Assembly (NCBI GenBank): GCA_024195265.1
Contig: JAJLRJ010000006.1
Coordinates: 22,846,023 to 22,910,022, forward strand
Reading direction: 5' to 3'
Length of the DNA: 64,000 nucleotides
From: Dendrophyllia cribrosa
Lineage: Eukaryota; Cnidaria; Anthozoa; Scleractinia; Dendrophylliidae
Under the pieces are notes generated by a model. That model was not told where the DNA came from, did not search any database, and saw only the letters and a list, made by a program, of their open reading frames with translations. Positions within the stretch are counted from its first letter, which is position 1. Every line of letters starts with the position of its first letter. The position numbers and the translations under genes were made by a program. Positions 38,601 to 44,970 of this stretch are shown here, in pieces.

Positions 38601-41600
38601 TACTTACTATCATAACTCAACTTACTTCGCTGGGAAATTTTAGATGTTTCAATGTTGTCTTGGAAGAAACATGAAGACGTCAGAGCAGACATTCCAGGAG
38701 GTTTGTAAAAAAATTATGTTCACGTCATACATCGCCTCGATTTTTAATGCAATCAATCTCCGTAAAATTACAGACGATCGTATGACGCAGAGAAAAATTA
38801 TTTACCAGCTTGTACTGCAAAATTGAAGTCCCAAACGCAACATCTTTGAATACATTTTTAAGTTTGGCTATGAAAACAAGTCCTAAAACAAAAACAGACG
38901 AGCGATTTCTAACCTTGAAGTCCGATTGATATTTTCGCCATATTTGTTTGTAAATAGCCCTTTTACTTGAAAGGGCTTATTCCGCTTGACATATGGCGGC
39001 TTCAAGGCGCACGATCCTGTCACGTGCAAGTCCAATGTTAAAGCTGTTGCTTCCCTAGGGAGTTATACAATTTTGTTCACCCTTGGAAGACCAAGGAATT
39101 TATACCGTTTTGGGGCGCGCAACATGACACGATCTCGTCCAATCAAAAAACGGTACGGAAATGTCCAAACCACAAAATCTAAGCAAATCGATCGTTCCTA
39201 AATTAAACTGAAGAAATTTGTTCAAAGATCAAAGAAGCAAACTACATAATTTATGTGATGTATGAAGAGCGACATAAATTTAACGAATTCGTTAATTATC
39301 AAAATAGAAGAGTAATACCAAGTTCAGCCTTCGACCGCGATGTTTTTGCGTTGAAAATGATCTTTGTTGCTTGTTGGGTTTGTGAACGACTGCGTACGCG
39401 CAAGAAATGAATTATTCGCTGGCAAAAGTCTCGATGATTGCTTTGCTTTGCGAGACATATGAATATATGACAAGTTCCCCCCTGCTTCCCCCTAAAACCA
39501 TATAAAATTAGCAATGACCAGAAAACAAACAAATTGAATCATGGAATTCACGATCACTGCATCAAACCGTTGAGAATGGCCGGATCTGGGCTTCCAGACC
39601 TAAATCAGTATTAATACTTGAAGTGAAACAAAAAAACGGCAAACTGATCCTTACGGCGGAAAAACAGAAACAAAAACAAAATAAATGAAAGTGGAATATA
39701 ATAGTATCCTATTTACACCGGTCTCACCCATACTCCTTTGAGTTATGGAAGAATGGCGGCCACAGAAAAGATGCAAACGGGTTCCCCGTAACACAAACAA
39801 CCGAGACTTGACTAAGGACCGCAATCTTAAACACCCAGACTAAACTAAGGACCCCAACATAAAATACCCACACTAAACTAAGGACCCCAATTTAAAATAC
39901 CCATACTAAACTATAAGAGACCCCAGACTAAAAGAAGCAGTAGTGGGGCCAACACAGAGTCCTGTCCCATTCTAAAACACGCCTATTACTGGGGTAGGGG
40001 ACGTTTTGGGGGAGAGGACGCTAGAGGAGCCGTGAAGGACTTCTTTAAGGAAAGCTGGAGAAATATGCTTGTTGCAGGGCTCTGTCATTCCCTGAGTCAC
40101 GTCTAAAGGCATACCCCTATAATAAACCCAACGCAGGTGGGGAGCAGAATGGCTAATAGGGTTGAAATCATCCGACATCTCCCAGTATGGAATGGAAAAA
40201 AAAATGACCGACTAGAAGGCGCTTAATGGGAGGCTACAAGGGAAAGACAAAAGAAAAGGCGTGTGAGAGGGTAAAAGGGGCAAGCGCGACGGGACTCAGG
40301 GAATGACAGCTTGGAGCCCCGGTAATCCGAGAGGGAATAAGATTCCCGTTCCAAACAGTCATTCCAAGAGTAAGGGAATAAAGGAAGGCGAAACATAAAC
40401 ACGCGTAAAGGAAAATAGGGCTTGAAGCGAAGGGAACAAGGATATATGCAAATACAGAATAAAGGAGGTGCAAAAGGATGTGCGCATGCATAAAACAAAT
40501 TCTAACGAGCAGCGGTGAAAAAAGGGGCTAAAAACAAGGGGCAAAGAACAATAGAGGATGAATGGAATAAGCCAAAACGTGATAATTAAAACCTTAAACA
40601 AGGCCAGGAAACAAAAACGGCCATACAACAAATAAATCCATAGACGCAGCATGACACAATAAAACAAAACGAGAAGCAAAACGGAGAAGAAATAAAATCG
40701 AGACAAAACAAAATACGCATAGGCAAAAATATAGTGAAAATTATAACCTATAATAAAAAACAACTTTAACTGCATTAACACAAAATATACTTGCACAACC
40801 AGGATACTTCCTGACAACGAAATAACACCCAGACATAGGATTGAGATAGAAAATTCCCGCAAAACAAACTTAAGCCATGGGGCTAGAGGCGCCAAACATT
40901 GAACAAAACAGAAAGCAATTAAATAAATAGCCGAAAACAAGTAGGCAGCAGGAAACGAACAAATATAGCGGAAAACAGATAAATAATTTACCAGTAAGCA
41001 AGATAAAACAGATACGAGTATATGTAACCAACAAACCGTAATAAACACTTCTGCTCTGGAGCCACAAACAAAACAATATCAGGGATTGCGTCCCTGTAAC
41101 TAACATGCAAAACGCTCAACAGAGTCAGGAAACAAAAGACTTTTAAAAAACCTCTGCTCTGGAGCCCCAAACAATACATGCAATACCAGGGAACAAGTAA
41201 TTAGGCAAATTGCGTCGCTGTAACTAAGAAAAAACGCTCGACAGAGTCAGGAAAATACCAAAAATGCCGTAAACAACTTCTGCTCTGGAGCCACAAACAA
41301 TACAATACCAGGGAACGAGTAATAGCAAATTTGCGTCCGTGGAACTAACGAAACGCTCGACAGAGTCAGGAAAATACCAAAATGCCGTAATTAACTTCTG
41401 CTCTGGAGCCACAAACAATACAATACCAGGGAACGAGTAATTTAGCAATTTGCGTCCCTGCAACTTAAGAAAACGCTGGGCAGAGTCAGGAAAACGCCAA
41501 AATGCCGTAAACAATTTCTGCTCTGGAGCCACAAACAATACAATTCCAGGGAACGAGTAATTTAGCAATTTGCGTCCCTGTAACTAAGAAAACGCTCGAC

Positions 41601-44600
41601 AGAGCCAGGTAAATACCAAATGCCGTAAATAACTTCTGCTCTGGAGCCACAACCATAAAATACCAGGGAACGAGTAATTTAGCAATTTATGTCCCTGTAA
41701 CTAACAAAAAAAGACGCTCCACAGAGTCAGGAAAATACCAAATGCCGTAAACAACTTCTGCTCTGGAGCCACAACCATAAAATACCAGGGAACGAGTAAT
41801 TTAGCAATTTATGTCCCTGTAACTAACAAAACGCTCGACAGAGCCAGGTAAATACCAAATGCCGTAAATAACTTCTGCTCTGGAGCCACAACTATAAAAT
41901 ACCAGTGAACGAGTAATTTAGCAATTTACGTCCCCGTAACTAACAAAACGCTCAACAGAGTCAGGTAAATGCCAAATGCCGTAAATAACTTCTGCTCTGG
42001 AGCCACAACTATAAAATACCAGGGAACGAGTAATTTACCAATTTGCGTCCCTGTAACAAACAAAACGCTCGACAGAGTCAGGTAAATGCCAAATGCCGTA
42101 AATAACTTCTGCTCTGGAGCCACAACCATAAAATACCAGAGAACGAGTAATTTAGCAATTTGCGTCCCTGTAACTAACAAAAACACTAGGAAGAGCAAGG
42201 AAACGTGAAAAACAATTGCCACGAAAAACCAACCTCTGCTCCGGAGTCAGAGAAGACCACTATGAAATAAATGACACGTGGGCGGAGGAAGAAACCACGG
42301 AAATGGGAATAAAGAAAAAGGCAAGAAAACTACCCCTTGAGCGGCGCCAGGAGGAGCAGGCTGTTGAACATTATCCTGAGCAGGCTGCTGGACTTGAGGC
42401 ACTTGAGGCACTTGAGGCACTTCAGCTTCTGGAGCTTGTAAATCTTGGTTCGCTTCGGCCATGATCGAGTTGAACGAACAACTTCTTTCTCGAAGTGATA
42501 ATTTATTCCTTGAGGTGACTCCTTTTATATCGCTTTGGGTAAGACCGCTGTAAATAGTGCCCAATATTTTGCATTGCAAAATAAAGGTAAGGCGGGGGCT
42601 AACACTATAAATGATTACAACTGTAAGAACGTTATAGTTTAAAATTAATGAAATACAAACAATGAATGTGATTGGTGAAGGGTTTGACGGGTGACAAACT
42701 AAACTGATGTCTAGTGACGAGAAAGATGAGAAAGCCAATAAAGTTCGTCGCGTCTGTTGATTCCAAGTGGTTGTAACGAACGTTTTGCTTTCATTTGTCT
42801 ACGAGGTATGCTTCACGCGTTTTTACACAGGATCTCTGATATTACGTGTAAATTCCAGCGGTATAAGTTGCATATCCTTTGTGGAGTATCCCGGTTGATA
42901 AAAGTGTTCTGATATAGGAGTAGGGCAGCTGAAATGATGCAGATTTTATACAGAGGGGCTTTTTTTAAATTACGTTTTAAGCATTTTTAACCGATCTGTA
43001 ACATGCGTAATCCATAAACTTCGGGTAGACACATGAAAGCGTCGCGATCTATTTTTATCTGTATAATCAGAACGATGGAGGGACCTTCCCTCTCCGACAA
43101 AATAGAGACAGTGACTATACTGTTCTCGTTATTTGTAACAGCTTTGTTTTTCTGATCTTCCGTGTACATAAATTATTCTCCTACACACACCTTCTTCACC
43201 TTCACCTATCTCTTTCGTGCCTAGTTGCACATAAGGCCTCAAGACCTTCTTCATAATACCTTATTTTCTCAATTAAACGCCTTCGGCGTTTATTTGAGAC
43301 ACTGGCGTTTATTTAAGGTCCAGCGTTTCCTTGATTTGAACTCGGTGTCACTGATTGTTAACTTATCGATGAATGAACAATGTCACGGTTTTAGGTGAAA
43401 TCAAACCACCAGTAGACACCTGCAAAAACCTTATTTTGGCTCGTCAAGTTTGTTGGGGAGGAGTGCGTGATTCTAACACTTTGGAAGTCACGAAGCCGAA
43501 TCTTTTAACGAGATGTTGGTGGTGTTCTTTAATTATGGGAAGACAAAATGAAAAAGAAGTTAATTAATTATGCACATAGTCGGAAAGCAGCCGACAAAAC
43601 ATGAATAGAGTCACCTGCCGTGATCGATGTTCCCAGTGTTAGTATTTTGTTACTATGTTGTTAGTACGCTGTTAGTTGTTTTAAGGTCTTCAATGAGGTA
43701 TTTTGCTTCGTTAAGAGATAAAAGACTCTAGGATACCAATTTGGCATTTTATTAAGTGTATTTTCTCCAAAGAGACCGTGCACGTGAGCCAAGTTTAAAC
43801 AGTACAAGTGACTCGGGAGAAAGGAGTTTGGACTCAGTTACGCGGTGCGCCTTACTTATCGGCTTCCGCATCCGCCTTGTTCGATCGACGCATCAATTCT
43901 GCAATAAACACATTTTGTACCGGCAATTCACTCCAAAATACCAACGAACGCACTAAGATCAACTGTTAAATAAAAACAAATGTCGAGGAGGTAATTAGTA
44001 TGGATGCGGTCTTTATATGGCAACACTTTCAATTAGCTCTATTTTTATGGCCCATAGAATTCGAATCCGGAGTTCAAAATTCCTGAAAGATTCGGTTTAA
44101 TTGCTTTATGATTTCATTCTCTTTAAGTCTTACCTCTTAATCTTCTGTGACAGTGTAAAATTCAAGTTTCGTGTTAACATATAACTGTATACAAAGAATA
44201 TTAATTGATTGAAAGGAAAGGTGACGTAGAAATACGCCCGGCTGGCAATTCGAAAGAACTTCCCATTTCTGGCGGTGCCATTACACCGGTTAAAGAGTTA
44301 ATAAACCGAGCGGCAATTTTTGTTGTAAATATGGTGTGCATGGCAGTTAAAATGTTTCTTTCTTCTTTTTGTTTGGATTTGAATTTCATCAAACGGAACG
44401 ATTATCATAAAAATGCTCGTTAAGGAATATGAAAGTTATCCCGTTCGTCATCTACAAATTTTGTCGCATTTTTGTTAGCACTTTAACACTTGACTACAAA
44501 TGATGGTGGAAAAATAATTCATCCTTTATAATAGGTATTCAGTACACATAAGTCAGTTCGAAACTACTTGAATGTTTAGCCTAATATAGCTTAATGAAAG

Positions 44601-44970
44601 TTCCTTGTGTATCAAATTTATACACATTTTTGCGCAAGTTAATGATCATCGCTGTTGTATTCCATGTTAAAATTGGCTAAAATGTGACGTGAATAAACCG
44701 TTGCACTTACATGGTCCTATTTATCATGTTTATATAAAGTGATACTAACTTTAGGTAATGGCGAATCCTTTGTGCCAAAACTAGCTCTAAAGCTTCTTTT
44801 TCGTAGGCTAACATCCCGTATGTGTCATCGTTTCCATTTTTCGCGCCACAGCAGCTCTTGCTGTCGCTATTTGGGCGCGCGAAAAAACCGATGAAAAATC
44901 CAACCAGGCCAATAAACAATACAAAACAACCGAACCCACAAAGGAATTTCTTTTGCACTGACATTCCCAT
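11614..44970 (-). CDS. GCP-2: glutamate carboxypeptidase II-like (M28B) membrane protein lacking the metal site
   Basis: Sixteen exons join in frame to 694 residues: 44750-44970, 37180-37585, 35071-35245, 34116-34206, 33417-33503, 22812-22897, 20384-20476, 19555-19628, 18500-18569, 16641-16711, 16394-16461, 15980-16073, 14233-14416, 13602-13683, 12730-12822, 11614-11803. All boundaries are GT-AG and phases match the paralogue at 53401-63754. Order: short cytoplasmic tail, one membrane anchor (residues about 9-31), stalk, PA-like domain with GDPLTPGFPA, peptidase-like domain, C-terminal dimerisation-type domain. Many N-x-S/T sequons fit an extracellular location. Active family members (human GCPII/FOLH1, NAALAD2) bind two zinc ions through His, Asp, Glu, Asp and His. 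Here only the middle Asp (LNLDTASG) remains. The start ATG is preceded at once by an in-frame TAA. It is about 56 residues shorter than human GCPII, mostly from the active-site losses. I read it as a pseudoenzyme; a young pseudogene is possible but there is no stop or frameshift. Confidence 0.85.
12070..12558 (-). mobile_element. 3' end of an LTR retrotransposon in the last GCP-2 intron
   Basis: On the minus strand a frame ends in TRSGRISKPVVRLDL and a stop at 12319, a sequence typical of the end of pol in Ty3- or BEL-type elements. It is followed by a polypurine tract (12181-12201, aaaaagagaggggaaga) and, starting exactly at 12180, a TGTTAAGG LTR start with an AATAAA at 12143-12148. The rest of pol is missing and the LTR right boundary near 12070 is not defined. 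Confidence 0.7.
13101..13363. mobile_element. MITE with cagtggaacc-type ends and internal duplication
   Basis: The left end gagtggaacctcca and right end gaggttctactg are imperfect inverted repeats. The body contains two similar blocks of about 115 bp (agaagtgtccccttaa, tacaaagattatat). The ends resemble those of the element at 15052-15321. This end type is common in pogo/Tigger-like nonautonomous elements. Confidence 0.6.
14233..14416 (-). CDS. GCP-2 exon 13: last zinc-ligand His lost with 24 codons
   Basis: The exon begins ASSSFSFHVALAQLWLQM. In the paralogue exon (54783-55038) the equivalent region first has [16 protein letters not shown] and more before LTQLWMQIG. The exon is exactly 72 bp shorter, and the loss covers the His of Y-H-S-V, the fifth metal ligand. 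A strong new or relocated acceptor (pyrimidines then AACAG) precedes it. The 3' part and the donor phase match the paralogue. Confidence 0.85.
15052..15321. mobile_element. Pogo/mariner-like MITE with TA target duplication
   Basis: The element opens cagtggaaccccgatataac and closes gttatatggagaagttccactg, with TA on both sides. Its middle is a direct repeat of about 110 bp built from gatataacgaacccctttataac. It lies in the GCP-2 intron between exons 12 and 13. Confidence 0.75.
18316..18445 (-). mobile_element. MITE copy, inverted relative to 21224-21383
   Basis: Read on the minus strand it starts tatagagcgttttcacttg and continues through gccgccatattggtgttccc, matching the plus-strand copy at 21224. 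The far terminal repeat is lost. Confidence 0.7.
18941..19330 (+). pseudogene. LINE reverse-transcriptase C-terminal fragment (CR1/L2-like)
   Basis: The plus strand encodes IYDWLCCNKLTLKLSKTKYL and, after one stop, YNVKYLGVHFDSHLTWNNHI. This is the conserved end of non-LTR reverse transcriptases: the N-K-L-x-L-N/K-x-x-K-T-K-Y block and the Y-L-G-V block. The copy begins just downstream of where the Y-A-D-D box would be and is truncated on both sides. It lies between GCP-2 exons 9 and 8, antisense to the gene. Confidence 0.8.
19555..19628 (-). CDS. GCP-2 exon 8: catalytic Glu-Glu pair lost
   Basis: The exon opens GWTPRRTIKI and continues CSWGSGNIGSLEWIE. The paralogue at 60647-60729 has [15 protein letters not shown]. 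The Glu-Glu pair (proton shuttle plus zinc ligand in GCPII) is replaced by Gly-Asn, with a net loss of three codons and no frameshift. The polypyrimidine tract and CAG acceptor are intact and the donor is GTACGG. Confidence 0.9.
20384..20476 (-). CDS. GCP-2 exon 7: first zinc motif deleted
   Basis: The exon reads DRYVLLGSSRLSSGTALLME. The paralogue exon at 61087-61206 reads [13 protein letters not shown], continuing [14 protein letters not shown]. Thirteen residues carrying the zinc-ligand His and the bridging Asp are replaced by four (S-S-R-L), an in-frame loss of 27 bp. Flanking sequence, phase (1 in, 1 out) and splice sites are all kept. Confidence 0.9.
21224..21383 (+). mobile_element. 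MITE with tatagagcgttttcact ends
   Basis: The first bases tatagagcgttttcact and last bases agtgaaaacgctctata are exact inverted repeats. A second, truncated, opposite-oriented copy lies at 18316-18445. Confidence 0.75.
21388..21558. mobile_element. GC-rich MITE with tgcacaacaggc ends
   Basis: The left end ctgcacaacaggcgctc is mirrored by gtgcctgttgtgcag at the right. The interior is rich in gagcgcgag/ctcgcgctc inverted words. It follows the previous MITE after 4 bp. Confidence 0.7.
23507..23735 (+). repeat. 5' part of repeat family R
   Basis: It shares ccccatactcatg, cctatgcccgt and ctagcggaatgtttcgcggg with 35272-35480 and with the reverse complement of 32820-32975. Only the GC-rich first part of the unit is present here. 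Confidence 0.7.
24110..24207 (+). repeat. 5' LTR (98 bp)
   Basis: It begins TGTT and ends AACA, and is base-for-base the same as 28261-28358. It is preceded by the target-site copy aggtg. Confidence 0.93.
24232..28119 (+). CDS. Gag-Pol polyprotein of the Ty3-type element, 1295 residues
   Basis: The frame is open from start to stop. In order: a gag-like region (about 1-210); two Cys-His knuckles from Cys215 (CX2CX3HX4C, then CX2CX4HX4C); aspartic protease with D-T-G at Asp299; reverse transcriptase with V-D-D at 578-579; RNase H starting around the V-D-A-S motif (Asp725); an HHCC zinc region near 930-975; and integrase with the D, D-35-E set at Asp999, Asp1052 and Glu1088. No chromodomain is visible. 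The order PR-RT-RH-IN is that of Ty3/gypsy. All catalytic motifs are present, so the copy may be active; expression is not shown. Confidence 0.95.
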   Translation: MDKLQPPSVLVLTGNLAENWRRFKQQFQIYEVASGLARKDGKVRAMTLLHVAGPEALEVYNTFQWASDGDENKVDKIMEQFERYCNPRKNLTFERHSFFSRNQLDGESIDAYVTDLRNKAARCEFGDLKDGLIRDRIVCGINDDTVRARLLREAELTLEGCLDICRAAEISSAQLKVLNEEKTVHVVRDDALNRRDSQKDERGDAKDSKAGMISCQFCGYRHKRGRCPAYGKTCNACHKPNHFASVCQANKKEVHAVDQEGASDEQSFFIGALSGNKGTDNEWYINLKVKERYISFKIDTGAQCNVIPESICKEVGIVCGSKKGSRLVSYSGHEIKTVGKSDVAVEYKGRYQVIEFQVVDADVIPVLGLQTATDLQLIQRLYTLASSGTQETKPEILGTYADQFRGIGALPGEYEIKIDESATPVVHPPRRIPYMLKDKVKAELCRMEEMGIITKVEQPTKWVNPIVVVRKPNGDVRICLDPVDLNKAVKREHYPLKTVEEVAASMSEATVFSTLDATSGFYQIKLAEESTWLTTFNTPFGRFKFERLPFGLVSAPEVFQRAMSEMFEDIEKCEVIVDDLLVWGKNTEDHDHTLKQVLKRAAENDLRFNEQKCKFHRQEVEYVGHVFGTDGLRPSPDRIQAILNMPLPQDKTSLQRFMGMVNYLHKFIPNLASINKPLRELLEKTVEWHWMEAQQKAYEDLITCITQAPVLKYFDVNEEVIVSVDASSEGLGACLLQGNQPVAYASRALNNAERNYAQIEKEMLAIVFGTSKFHQYIYGKTVMVESDHKPLESLFKKPLSMAPQRIQRMMLRVQQYDLIVKYRPGDQLYIADTLSRASQLESTSQADEFEVHLLVQISKEKADEFKRETDSDPVLSKLKKVILTGWPENRSEVEPELQDYWNFRDELCICDGLLMKGDRLITPYSLRDEMLEKIHGSHLGVEKCLSRAREGLFWPNISKNIKEKVASCGVCNKYRNYQVKEPLLPHPVPDRPWQVLAVDMFVLAQGKFVVLVDYYSKYFELTQLKDSTSASVINCLKQHMSRHGIPEVLHSDNGPEFSSLEFQQFAKQYQFQHVTSSPRFPQSNGLVERTVQTAKKLLKKAYEDNKDPYLAILELRNTPIPGVGLSPTQLLMGRRTRSIIPIKNTLLKPMAYDPSEVQRVLKGKQQVQKKYFDQSCKSLKPLKPGDSIRVRQRGTWEPAVLLGRSDKGEPRSYIVKANEHHYRRNRRDILKTQETPLHEDSSSEVAEDTNSRDPVADQLPNHPRDESDSELTSATSPIISRVSGRVIHVPLRYRE
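28261..28358 (+). repeat. 3' LTR (98 bp)
   Basis: Identical to the 5' LTR and followed by the target-site copy aggtg. A purine-rich stretch (acagggaaaga) lies directly upstream. Confidence 0.93.
29017..30330 (+). repeat. Repeat family R copy, split by a piggyBac-like MITE
   Basis: 29017-29570 and 30286-30330 together match 35579-36215, starting at aatctgtgattgac and ending gttaggctcagcctatctata. The interval 29575-30281 is a separate element inserted at TTAA. Confidence 0.75.
29575..30281. mobile_element. piggyBac-like nonautonomous element with TTAA target duplication
   Basis: TTAA occurs directly on both sides (29571-29574 and 30282-30285). The ends are ccctcggatgtacacgc and the inverse of ccctctgacgtacaagg, as expected for piggyBac-type CCCT termini. 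The 707-bp interior has no transposase frame; it contains poly-G tracts and a block with several gccatcttgg words. It interrupts a family R repeat, so it is the younger of the two. Confidence 0.75.
30563..31565. repeat. Three-unit degenerate tandem repeat (~180 bp), first unit followed by a MITE
   Basis: Units begin near 30563, 31229 and 31410. They share acttcaagt, ctataatc.tc, aacctctcaacgga, atttgaaagcaaag and tgaaacgattttcag. The MITE at 30762-31223 separates units one and two. Confidence 0.65.
30762..31223. mobile_element. MITE with cagtaaaaacccgcgtgta ends and TA target sites
   Basis: The left end cagcaaaaacccgcgtgtaa and the inverted right end cagtaaaaacccgcgtgtac are matched over about 20 bp and both are flanked by TA. 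The words taagaacctg recur inside. The end structure suits Tc1/mariner or pogo MITEs. Confidence 0.75.
31570..32975 (-). repeat. Repeat family R copy, inverted, with a nested palindrome
   Basis: The reverse complement reproduces the order seen at 35272-36215: the GC-rich head (ctagcggaatgcttcgcggg) at the right end and the gttaggct tail at the left end. It is longer than the plus-strand copy, partly because of inserted sequence that includes the palindrome at 32433-32516. Confidence 0.7.
32433..32516. repeat. Perfect 84-bp palindrome centred on TTAA
   Basis: Both 42-bp arms are exact reverse complements with no spacer. The centre is gggttaaccc and each arm runs outward through cattgacggccgtgccggcc to gtgatttt. 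The palindrome ends abruptly on both sides (c at 32432, a at 32517). Confidence 0.9.
34520..34693 (+). pseudogene. Inverted duplicate of a GCP-1 intron end plus exon start
   Basis: Plus-strand 34520-34693 closely matches the reverse complement of about 63721-63890. It covers the end of an intron (ttggcaacatata, gaatataaaacc-type sequence, tttatttcag) and the first 17 or so codons of the exon, [15 protein letters not shown]. The exon copy stops there and is followed by unrelated AT-rich sequence and a foldback. It lies inside GCP-2, antisense to it, between exons 3 and 4. Confidence 0.85.
34728..34842. repeat. Foldback with ~50-bp arms around ctgtctt
   Basis: The left arm aaattctttgagagagttac...gatcatcaga is mirrored by the right arm starting tctgatgatcgcttagtgcg. 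A related half-arm (actcgagtgtcacgctcgg, gcgatcatcgga) lies at about 34979-35020. Confidence 0.8.
35272..36215 (+). repeat. Most complete copy of unclassified repeat family R
   Basis: The unit has a GC-rich head (gcggagctctgcgggcc, ctagcggaatgtttcgcggg, cacaacatccgagatgttt), a body with gattgacgttttctttgtg, ggttgaaaagcgatttta, tttccaaatcagttt and gtactgtgca.acggtcgcg, and a tail gttaggctcagcctatctata. Further copies or parts lie at 4547, 23507, 29017 and, inverted, 31570. I see no coding frame longer than 100 residues in any copy and no clear terminal repeats, so the class is open. Confidence 0.7.
36528..36713. repeat. Pure (ATACC)n pentanucleotide microsatellite with GCACC variants
   Basis: About 30 uninterrupted ATACC units span 36528-36680, then GCACC/ACACC/GTACC variants run to 36713. 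The array is free of stop codons in several frames on both strands, which explains the repetitive open frames seen there. Confidence 0.95.
36955..37035. repeat. (TATTG)n-like microsatellite
   Basis: Repeated tattg, tactg and tattc units lie about 240 bp after the ATACC array and 145 bp beyond the 3' end of GCP-2 exon 2. Confidence 0.7.
37180..37585 (-). CDS. GCP-2 exon 2: PA-like domain, first half
   Basis: It encodes 135 residues including GVNTVELKRYDVLLSYP, the family hallmark just before the protease-associated domain (human GCPII has V-E-L-x-x-Y-D-V-L-L-S-Y-P), and later KLLYVNYGREKDF and GKIVLLRYGK. Four N-glycosylation sequons are visible. The donor follows EGTK and joins the exon at 35245, which begins V-A-N-A-Q. 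Confidence 0.9.
38326..38602. mobile_element. MITE with taagggctggtttccc ends
   Basis: The left end taagggctggtttccca and right end gggaaccagcccttа-type inverse are imperfect terminal repeats. The interior contains opposing arrays of cggaatcggaatcgg and cttccgattccgattcc, so the whole unit can fold back. Confidence 0.75.
39830..39930. repeat. Short tandem repeat, actaaactaaggacccc unit
   Basis: Four imperfect copies of a 33-36 bp unit (cactaaactaaggaccccaa, taaaatacccac) are visible. Confidence 0.75.
41040..42245. repeat. 119-bp minisatellite, about 11 units
   Basis: Units share ttctgctctggagccacaa, ataccagggaacgagtaat and gtccctgtaactaa, then acgctcgacagagtcagg. Unit starts fall near 41052, 41155, 41278, 41396, 41516, 41635, 41757, 41875, 41994, 42112 and 42233. 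The period is about 118-121 bp, not a multiple of three, so any open frames across it are incidental. Confidence 0.9.
42330..42462 (-). CDS. Unrecognised exon-like frame with Val-Pro-Gln repeats next to a TATA box
   Basis: The minus-strand frame MAEANQDLQAPEAE continues with V-P-Q repeated three times and a Gln/Pro-rich stretch. It starts about 60 bp after a TATA-like box on the same strand. A possible exon end lies near 42330 before the minisatellite. It may be the start of a retroelement gag or a host gene lying inside the first GCP-2 intron; I do not recognise the protein. Confidence 0.35.
42502..42530 (-). promoter_or_regulatory. TATA-like box with nearby AATAAA
   Basis: On the minus strand atataaaagg (42521-42530) is followed by aataaa (42502-42507) and then the ATG at 42462. 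A TATA box and polyadenylation hexamer so close together is the arrangement of an LTR. Confidence 0.4.
44750..44970 (-). CDS. GCP-2 exon 1: cytoplasmic tail, membrane anchor and stalk
   Basis: The exon starts MGMSVQKKF, then a hydrophobic segment rich in Phe, Gly, Leu and Ile, then a Cys-Cys pair and a charged stalk ending IRHYLK. Few charged residues precede the anchor and the protein domain follows it, giving the type II topology of the GCPII family. The donor is AA|GTTAGT (phase 2), which matches the acceptor of the exon at 37585. An adjacent second in-frame ATG two codons later is an alternative start. Confidence 0.85.

Noticed and set aside
40359..41048. 229-residue, highly hydrophobic minus-strand frame that looks like a multi-pass membrane protein
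   Set aside because: It arises from a T-poor opposite strand, has no recognisable motif, and continues into a minisatellite. Composition alone explains it; kept only as a strand-skew finding.
44201..44423. Overlapping frames on both strands with words such as PPEMGSSFELPAG and PAGNSKELPISGG
   Set aside because: The two are antisense reads of the same short segment, with no splice sites or family I recognise; probably an unclassified repeat.
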